DNA of 12,292 bases from Xanthomonas translucens pv. translucens DSM 18974. GTDB taxonomy: Bacteria > Pseudomonadota > Gammaproteobacteria > Xanthomonadales > Xanthomonadaceae. A program made the position numbers and the translations under genes. The stretch covers positions 1-12,292 of the forward strand of contig NZ_CAPJ01000165.1 in NCBI RefSeq assembly GCF_000331775.1, read 5' to 3'. The number at the start of each line of letters is the position of its first letter. The stretch's first letter is position 1. This document shows positions 7,347-12,292 of the stretch, one piece after another. The notes under the pieces were generated by a model, which was given only the letters and a program-made list of their open reading frames with translations, made no database searches and was not told where the DNA came from.

Positions 7347-8195
7347 ATGAGCGCAGCGACGCTGCGCTGGCGGCTGTACGAAGCCGGCCACTGCACCCAT
7401 CCCGAACGCGCCACGCGCCGCGGCGCGACGCTGGCGCCCTGCCAGTTCCCGGCGCTGGCGGCGCTGCTGCAGCATCCGGTGCACGGCAACCTGCTGTTCG
7501 ACACCGGCTATTCGCAGCACTTCCTCGCGGCCACTGCGCATTTTCCCGAGCGGCTGTACCGCCTGTTGACGCCGGTGCACCTGGCGCCGGGCCAGTCGTT
7601 GCGCGAACAGCTGGCCGGCGACGGCATCGACACGGCGGCGATCGACTGGATCGTGCTGTCGCATTTCCATGGCGACCACATCGGCGGCGTGGCCGACTTC
7701 GCGCAGGCGCGCATCGCCTGCGCGCAACAGGCCTGGGACGATCTGCAGCGGCGCGGGCGGCTGGCGGCACTGCGCGAAGGTTTCCTACCGGCACTGCTGC
7801 ACGGCGCGCGCGAACGCATGCACTGGTTCGAAGCACTGCCGGCCTGCCCGGGACCGGCGGCGCTGCGCGGCTTCGGCACGCGGCGCGACCTGTTCGGCGA
7901 CGGCAGCGTGCTGCTGGTGCCGCTGCCCGGGCACGCCCCCGGCCACTACGGGCTGTGGTTCGAGGACGCGCACGGGCCGGTATTCCTGGTCGCCGATGCG
8001 GCCTGGTCCAGCGCCGCGATCGCCGACGGCACGCCGCCGCCGGCGCTGGTCACCCACTTGCTCGGCGAACACCGCGTCTACCGCGACACGCTGGCGCGGC
8101 TGCACGCCTTGCGCCTGGCCGAACCGACGCTGCGCATGGTGCCCTCGCATTGCCGGCAGTGGCGGCCTGTTGCCGCCGCGAGCATCGATGGCTAA
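7347..8195 (+). CDS. Metallo-beta-lactamase-fold hydrolase (AHL-lactonase-like)
   Basis: A 282-residue di-metal hydrolase. The HxHxDH motif is intact at His106, His108, Asp110 and His111 (LSHFHGDHIGG). The remaining ligands are His196 in PLPGHAPGHYGL, the bridging Asp217 in LVADAAW and His268 in VPSHC. NLLFDTGYS near residue 50 is the usual first landmark. Ligand layout and length match the branch containing acyl-homoserine-lactone lactonases and related thioesterase- or lactonase-like enzymes. In this gene set it could hydrolyse a thioester, lactone or ester intermediate, or protect against the product; this is inference. The ATG has only a weak GCGGGAA upstream. Its last eight bases overlap the start of the ATP-grasp gene, implying translational coupling. 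Confidence 0.9.
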   Translation: MSAATLRWRLYEAGHCTHPERATRRGATLAPCQFPALAALLQHPVHGNLLFDTGYSQHFLAATAHFPERLYRLLTPVHLAPGQSLREQLAGDGIDTAAIDWIVLSHFHGDHIGGVADFAQARIACAQQAWDDLQRRGRLAALREGFLPALLHGARERMHWFEALPACPGPAALRGFGTRRDLFGDGSVLLVPLPGHAPGHYGLWFEDAHGPVFLVADAAWSSAAIADGTPPPALVTHLLGEHRVYRDTLARLHALRLAEPTLRMVPSHCRQWRPVAAASIDG

Positions 8196-9369
8196 CGCAC
8201 CGGCCGTCCTGATCACCGGCGCACGCGCACCGGTGGCGCTGGACCTGGCGCGCCGCTTCGCCGCGCAGGGCTGGCGCGTGCATCTGGCCGACAGCGTGGC
8301 CTGCCGCATCGCCGGCTGGTCGCACGCGGTCGCCGCCCGCCATCGCATCGCCCCGGCACGCTACGCGCCGGCCGCCTACATCGCCGACCTCAACGCGCTG
8401 GTCGCACGCCAGCGCATCGCGCTGCTGCTGCCGACCTGCGAGGAAGTGTTCTACCTTGCCCGCTACCGGCATGCCTTGCCAGCGCAGCTGGACGTGCTGG
8501 TGGACGCGTTCGACACGCTGCGCGCGCTGCACAGCAAATGGCACTTCCTGCACCTGGCGCGCGCTATCGATGCCGACGTGGACGTGCCCGACAGCATGCG
8601 CGTGCGCAGCCTGAAGCAGGCGCGCGACTGGTCCGGCCGCGCGCCGCTGGTCCTGAAACCGGAATACTCGCGCTTCGGCGTGCACGTGCGCGTGCATCCG
8701 CACGGCCTGCCCGGCGCGGCGCCGCCGCTGCCCGAACAGGGCGACTGGGTCGCCCAGCGCTATTGCGCCGGCGAGGAACGCTGCTCGTACGCGGTGGCGC
8801 GCGACGGCGTGCTGCTCGCGCATGCGGTGTACCGGCCGCGCTACCGGCTGCAGCGCAGCTCCAGCTACTACTTCGACGCCGCGCCGGCGCCGCAGATCGA
8901 ACGCTTCACCGCGCAGCTGGTGCGCTCGCTGCGCTTCAGCGGACACCTCTCCTTCGACTGGATCGTCTCGGCGCAGGGCCGCTACAGCGTGATCGAATGC
9001 AATCCGCGCGCGACCAGCGGCCTGCATTTGTTCGCCGCCGCCGATCCGCTGGTCGCGGCGCTGGACGGCAGCTGCCGCGACCCGGCGGCGATCGTGCGCC
9101 CGGCGCCGACGCGCGCGGCGATGCTCGGCCTGTTGATGCTCGGCGTGGCGTTGCCGGCGGCGCTGCGCCATGGCCGCCTGCGGCAATGGCGGCACGACTA
9201 CGCGCGCGCCGACGACGTGCTCGCCCCGCGCGGCGATCGGCGCCCGCTGGCCGGCGCGCTGTGCGACCTGGGCAGCCATGCGCGGCTGGCGCTGGCGCAG
9301 CGCTGCAGCGTGCGCGAAGCCTCCACCCGCGATACCGAATGGGACGGCCAGGCCCTGCCGCCGCCATGA
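8188..9369 (+). CDS. ATP-grasp domain carboxylate ligase
   Basis: A 393-residue ATP-grasp enzyme. VLITGARAPVALDLARRF (7-24) is the N-terminal pre-ATP-grasp Rossmann-like domain. The ATP-binding core follows: PLVLKPEYSRFG (153-164, Lys157 binding phosphate), WVAQRYCAGEE (187-197, adenine pocket), Asp257 in FDWIVS, and ECNPRATSG (270-278), where Glu270 and Asn272 should bind Mg. These enzymes activate a carboxylate as acyl phosphate and join it to an amine, or less often a thiol. ATG 8188 lies within ATGGCTAA, so the start overlaps the hydrolase stop, and its own stop overlaps the next start by ATGA. The last 80 residues are Arg/Ala-rich and less clearly assignable. It probably makes an amide bond in the pathway; substrates are unknown. 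Confidence 0.9.
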   Translation: MANAPAVLITGARAPVALDLARRFAAQGWRVHLADSVACRIAGWSHAVAARHRIAPARYAPAAYIADLNALVARQRIALLLPTCEEVFYLARYRHALPAQLDVLVDAFDTLRALHSKWHFLHLARAIDADVDVPDSMRVRSLKQARDWSGRAPLVLKPEYSRFGVHVRVHPHGLPGAAPPLPEQGDWVAQRYCAGEERCSYAVARDGVLLAHAVYRPRYRLQRSSSYYFDAAPAPQIERFTAQLVRSLRFSGHLSFDWIVSAQGRYSVIECNPRATSGLHLFAAADPLVAALDGSCRDPAAIVRPAPTRAAMLGLLMLGVALPAALRHGRLRQWRHDYARADDVLAPRGDRRPLAGALCDLGSHARLALAQRCSVREASTRDTEWDGQALPPP

Positions 9370-10475
9370 ACGGCGCCGCCGAGACCGGCAGCGACTACGC
9401 CGTGCAGGCACAGCGCTTCGCCGACCTGCATGCCGGCCGCGATGCGCAGCACGTGGCCGGCAACCTGTACGCCCGCATCGACATGCTGCAGGCCGGCACG
9501 CTGTCGATGCCGGTCACGGTGAGCGAGGAGCGCGCGGGCAACGCCTGGGTCTGCTCGCCGCGCACCACCTATGCCGACTACGCCGCCGAGGAGGCGGTGC
9601 GCCTGTTGCCGCGCGCGCTGGCCGCGCCGCTGCGCGGAGTGTGCGGCGGCATCGGCGCCTGGCTGGACTGGGCGCAGATCGACCGCGCGGTCACCCTCAA
9701 CAACTGGCTGCTGTCCACCAACCTGTATCCGCCGCTGCCGCGCGAAGGCCTGGGCGCCCTGCTGGACGCGGCGCGCGCGCGCTGGCCGGACCATGCGCTG
9801 TGGTTCCGCTCGCTCAATCGGGTGGACACACCGCAGTGGCTGGATGCACTGCAGGCGCAAGGTTTCACCCTGATCGGCAGCCGCCAGGTGTATCTGTACG
9901 ACGACTGGCCGGCGCTGCTGCAGCACCGCGACCTGGCCCGCGATCTCAAACTGACCGCACGCACCGACCTGCAGCGCTGCGGCAACGGCGCCATCGGCGA
10001 GGCCGACTACCCGCGCATCGCCGCGCTGTACGCGCAGCTGTACCTGGACAAGTATTCGCGCTGCAATCCGGCCTACCGCGCCGCGTTCCTGCGCGCCTGG
10101 CACCGCGCCGGGCTGCTGCACTTCGACGGCTTTCGCGACGCGGGCGGCGAGCTGGTGTGCATCACCGGCCTGTTCGGGGTGGGGCAGACGCTGACCGCGC
10201 CGATCGTCGGCTACGACCTGCGGCAACCGCAACGGCTGGCGCTGTACCGCACGCTCACTGCCTGCGGGTTCGAACATGCGCTGCGGTACGGACGCCGACT
10301 GAACCAAAGCGCCGGCGCCGCCAGTTTCAAGCGCCAGCGCGGCGGCATGCCGGTGATCGAGTACAGCGCGGTGGATGCGCGCCATCTGCCGTTGCGCCGG
10401 CGCCAGCCGATCGCCGCGCTCGGCGTGCTGACCGAGCGTCTCGGCGTGCCGCTGATGCGCCGCTATCGGTTGTGA
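9366..10475 (+). CDS. GNAT / BioF2-like (FemAB-related) acyltransferase, putative
   Basis: A 369-residue protein that overlaps the ATP-grasp gene by the four bases ATGA, so it is almost certainly co-translated. The N-terminal half (1-170) resembles nothing I can name firmly. The second half reads like the BioF2/FemAB-type GNAT fold: IAALYAQLYLDKYSRCNPAYRAAF (from 218), a beta strand pair around LVCITGLF, then YRTLTACGFEHALRYG and LNQSAGAASFKRQRGGMPV (312-330). That last pattern, with a lysine in a (N/S)xSxGAxxFKxxRG segment, is familiar from this group. Members transfer an acyl or aminoacyl group to an amine or hydroxyl. It is the last gene of the tightly packed run and probably makes or decorates the amide or ester in the product. 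Function is inferred from weak similarity. Confidence 0.7.
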   Translation: MNGAAETGSDYAVQAQRFADLHAGRDAQHVAGNLYARIDMLQAGTLSMPVTVSEERAGNAWVCSPRTTYADYAAEEAVRLLPRALAAPLRGVCGGIGAWLDWAQIDRAVTLNNWLLSTNLYPPLPREGLGALLDAARARWPDHALWFRSLNRVDTPQWLDALQAQGFTLIGSRQVYLYDDWPALLQHRDLARDLKLTARTDLQRCGNGAIGEADYPRIAALYAQLYLDKYSRCNPAYRAAFLRAWHRAGLLHFDGFRDAGGELVCITGLFGVGQTLTAPIVGYDLRQPQRLALYRTLTACGFEHALRYGRRLNQSAGAASFKRQRGGMPVIEYSAVDARHLPLRRRQPIAALGVLTERLGVPLMRRYRL

Positions 10476-10781
10476 ACGACCGGCATGCCGGTGCCCGCAA
10501 GGTCGCAACGGCAAGGACTCAAGGCCACGCACACACCGCCGATATCAGGGCAAGCACGCACGTTAGCGCCAGGAACCCGGATGCACCGAATCGCCCCTTG
10601 CCGTCGAGCTGTGCCGCGCCTGCAAAACCAAGCCGGCGTGGGCAGCAACAGCGGCCTGCCGCGCACGGCATCTGGAAACACTTGCAACGGGAAAACCACT
10701 GCAAACGTGCGGCTCGCATATTCTCGCCGCCCTATACTGGGCGGCATCTAAAAATCGCTTCCGCCGCGGACCGGGGGACCT
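10476..10781 (+). promoter_or_regulatory. 306-nt intergenic region with palindrome and candidate promoter of the diguanylate cyclase
   Basis: No gene is supported here. Three structures stand out. ACCGGCATGCCGGT (10479-10492) is a perfect 14-bp palindrome starting four bases after the acyltransferase stop. TTGCA (10682-10686) and TGCAA (10700-10704) form a dyad with 13 bases between. GCCGCCC (10726-10732) and GGGCGGC (10739-10745) flank TATACT (10733-10738), a good -10 hexamer. With TATACT as -10, transcription would start near 10745, about 37 bases before the GTG. No matching -35 is seen, so activator dependence is plausible. Composition is visibly less GC-biased than the coding regions. Confidence 0.5.
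10479..10492. terminator. Perfect palindrome just after the acyltransferase stop
   Basis: ACCGGCATGCCGGT reads identically on both strands and lies three bases beyond the TGA at 10475. It can fold as a five-bp stem with a four-base loop, fitting an operon-end hairpin, but no T tract follows. A protein-binding palindrome is the alternative. Confidence 0.35.
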
Positions 10782-11972
10782 GTGGATTCGATCACACACC
10801 TGGCTCACGCTGGCACCTTGCTGATCGTCAATGCCTTGCTGGCGGCGGTCTCGTCGGCGGTGTTCCTTGCCATTCATTTGACCGGGCGCAAATCCAAGCA
10901 CAGCTGCGGATTGCTGCTGCTTGGCCTGAGCTACGCCGCATTCGCGGCGGGCTTTGCCGCACTCGTGCTACCGACGGGGTGGCCGGGGCACGACGCCGCC
11001 CTGGGATTGATCGGCAACTTGACGATCGATGCCGCCACGGTGCTGGAGTTGTGCGCGGTGAACGCCTATCTGCGGCGGCCGCTGATCCAGCCCTGGATCC
11101 TGCTCACGGTCGCGCTGATCGGCGCGGCGGAGATCTATTGCGTTCACAGTGGAGGCGAGAATCTCAGGATCATGGTGATTTTCGGCTGCACCCTGCGCGG
11201 CCTGTTGACCGTCGCCACCGGCATGGCTTTGTGGCGCCATGCGGACGCGGAGATGCGCGCCGCGGCGCGCTTCACGGCCGCGTTCCACTTGATGTGGGCC
11301 TTGATGCTGCTGCTGCGCATCGTCTGGTGGACGCTCCACCCCTCCGCGGACACCAGCTACGACCCCACGTCGAAATTCGGCCTGCTCTCGCGCATGATCC
11401 TGACCTCGATCATCACTCCAGGGTTCCTGTGGATGCTGGCGCGGAAAATGAACGCGGAACTGATTCGCCATGCCACGCTGGACTCCCTGACCGGCGTGGC
11501 CAACCGCCGCATCATGTGGGAAAAAGGCGAATCAGCCACGCAGGACGCGCGCGACAGGAACGCGCCGATCGCGGTGCTGATGATCGATGTAGACAATTTC
11601 AAGTCGATCAACGACCGCCTGGGCCATACCGTCGGCGACCAGGTGCTGATCGCCATCGCCGACACGCTTGCGCGGCATATCCGCAGCCCGGACTTTCTGG
11701 CCCGCGTTGGCGGCGAGGAATTCATGGTGCTGATCCCGCATGGCGACGAATCGGTAGTGCGCGACATCGCCGAACGCTTGCGGCGCGTGGTCGAACGCCA
11801 GGACATCGCGCCTCCCTCCAGCGCCGCGCTGGTCTGCACGGTCAGCATCGGCTACTGCATTTCGACGCAGGCGCAGATCGAGTGGCAGAAGCTGGTCGTC
11901 ATCGCCGACCAGGCGCTGTATGCGGCCAAGCACGGCGGACGCAACCGAGTCACCGGGACGGTCGTCGCGTAG
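10782..11972 (+). CDS. Membrane-bound diguanylate cyclase (GGDEF domain)
   Basis: A 396-residue protein that should make cyclic di-GMP from two GTP at the inner membrane. Residues about 11-222 hold six to seven hydrophobic helices (roughly 11-33, 42-64, 73-96, 103-120, 128-148, 163-184, 202-222), forming a membrane sensor I cannot assign to a named family. Residues 232-392 are the GGDEF domain: DSLTGVANRR (234-243), IDVDNFKSIND (268-278, Asp269 binding Mg) and the signature GGEEF (310-314). RSPD (301-304), five residues before it, is the intact product-inhibition I-site. The domain is therefore expected to be active and feedback-controlled. The GTG start at 10782 has a purine-rich GGGGGA just upstream, though close. 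It has its own promoter region, so it is probably not part of the preceding operon. Confidence 0.95.
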   Translation: MDSITHLAHAGTLLIVNALLAAVSSAVFLAIHLTGRKSKHSCGLLLLGLSYAAFAAGFAALVLPTGWPGHDAALGLIGNLTIDAATVLELCAVNAYLRRPLIQPWILLTVALIGAAEIYCVHSGGENLRIMVIFGCTLRGLLTVATGMALWRHADAEMRAAARFTAAFHLMWALMLLLRIVWWTLHPSADTSYDPTSKFGLLSRMILTSIITPGFLWMLARKMNAELIRHATLDSLTGVANRRIMWEKGESATQDARDRNAPIAVLMIDVDNFKSINDRLGHTVGDQVLIAIADTLARHIRSPDFLARVGGEEFMVLIPHGDESVVRDIAERLRRVVERQDIAPPSSAALVCTVSIGYCISTQAQIEWQKLVVIADQALYAAKHGGRNRVTGTVVA

Positions 11973-11986
11973 TGCGTCGCGTTCGA

Positions 11987-12024
11987 GCGTGCATGCGGAC
12001 ATCCGCCTGCCGCGCATGCGACGC
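11987..12024 (+). terminator. Hairpin between diguanylate cyclase and Rieske gene
   Basis: GCGTGCATGCG (11987-11997) pairs with CGCATGC plus ACGC (12013-12024) through one bulged G, giving 11 pairs and a 15-nt loop that contains a smaller GC-rich dyad. It begins 15 bases after the cyclase stop and ends eight bases before the next ATG. Lack of a T tract and closeness to that ATG leave both termination and leader folding possible. Confidence 0.45.
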
Positions 12025-12032
12025 TAGCAGCC

Positions 12033-12292
12033 ATGAACGCCTGGCATCCCTCGTTGTACCGACACTGGTTCGCCGTGGCCCGCGCCGACGCAGTGCGGCA
12101 GCGGCCGCTGGCGGTGACGGTGATGGACCGGCATGCGGCGATCGCGCGCTGCGCCGACGGCAGCCTGCTGGCGCTGGAAGACCGTTGCCCGCACCGGCAT
12201 GCGCCGCTGTCGGCCGGCTGCGCCAGCGGCGACGGCCTGGCCTGTCCCTACCATGGCTGGCGCTTCGGCCGCGACGGCGCGCTGCGCGCGAT
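12033..12292 (+). CDS. Rieske [2Fe-2S] oxygenase, N-terminal fragment
   Basis: Only the first 86 codons are present; the gene runs off the right edge. The start MNAWHPSLYRHWFAVARADAV resembles the N-terminus of Rieske non-heme iron oxygenases. The cluster-binding motif is complete: Cys52-x-His54 (CPHRHAPLS), then Cys71-xx-His74 (CPYHGW), 16 residues between the halves. The CPHRxAPLSxG and CPYHGWxF context matches the alpha subunits of ring-hydroxylating and demethylating oxygenases (VanA- and PrnD-like), which use O2 and electrons from a reductase. The catalytic iron domain lies outside the window, so substrate class is unknown. No good ribosome binding site precedes the ATG. It may be a tailoring enzyme for the upstream biosynthetic run, from which the cyclase gene separates it. 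Confidence 0.85.
   Translation, partial: MNAWHPSLYRHWFAVARADAVRQRPLAVTVMDRHAAIARCADGSLLALEDRCPHRHAPLSAGCASGDGLACPYHGWRFGRDGALRA

Noticed and set aside
8050..9411. 453-codon minus-strand open frame opposite the ATP-grasp gene
   Set aside because: Composition (Arg, Gln, Ala, His) is that of antisense high-GC coding sequence, with no motif; the plus strand has clear ATP-grasp residues.
9198..10532. 444-codon minus-strand open frame opposite the acyltransferase
   Set aside because: Same antisense bias; the plus frame has coupled start and stop overlaps with its neighbour.
10485..10751. 88-codon plus-strand open frame in the intergenic region
   Set aside because: No ribosome binding site or recognisable motif, not biased like neighbouring genes, and it covers the likely cyclase promoter.
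12024..12254. 76-codon minus-strand open frame at the right end
   Set aside because: It is antisense to the Rieske motif, whose Cys and His ligands are all in place on the plus strand.

Overview
The window is very GC-rich, with strong G/C bias at third codon positions. The protein families, and a palindromic intergenic repeat I recognise from memory, suggest Xanthomonadaceae (Xanthomonas or a close relative). This is inference; no rRNA, tRNA or species-specific marker is present. No CRISPR array, insertion sequence, tRNA or rRNA was found.

Region 1 (1-1928) looks like a redox/regulatory module. A truncated DODA-type (LigB-like) extradiol dioxygenase on the minus strand diverges from an intact LysR-type regulator, which is followed by a flavodoxin-family protein with a good ribosome binding site.

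Region 2 (1929-3325) is a decayed locus. A minus-strand LysR-type regulator has lost its N-terminus, lacks about nine residues after its helix-turn-helix, and is frameshifted near its end. Its broken 5' end abuts the C-terminal remnant of a plus-strand aldo/keto reductase. The likeliest history is one deletion across a formerly divergent regulator/reductase pair, joined at a GGCGGCGGCG run. A leader with two mutually exclusive hairpins lies between this scar and the next gene.

Region 3 (3326-4377) holds an intact aldo/keto reductase with a complete catalytic tetrad, followed by a very strong GC hairpin.

Region 4 (4383-10475) is the most interesting part: a plus-strand run of six genes. They encode a family 2 glycosyltransferase, a ketoacyl synthase III-like condensing enzyme, an extended SDR of the OleD/3-beta-HSD type, a lactonase-like metallo-beta-lactamase-fold hydrolase, an ATP-grasp ligase and a GNAT/BioF2-like acyltransferase. 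The last five look like one operon: the condensing enzyme and SDR are 1 nt apart, MBL/ATP-grasp overlap by 8 nt, and ATP-grasp/acyltransferase overlap by 4 nt. One intergenic gap carries a dispersed palindromic repeat. The content suggests a small biosynthetic pathway that makes a beta-keto acyl product, reduces it, and forms amide or ester bonds. I do not recognise it as a characterised pathway.

Region 5 (10476-12292) starts with a 306-nt promoter-bearing gap, then a membrane-bound diguanylate cyclase with an intact GGEEF motif and inhibitory site. After a hairpin comes the start of a Rieske [2Fe-2S] oxygenase that runs off the window and may belong to the same pathway.
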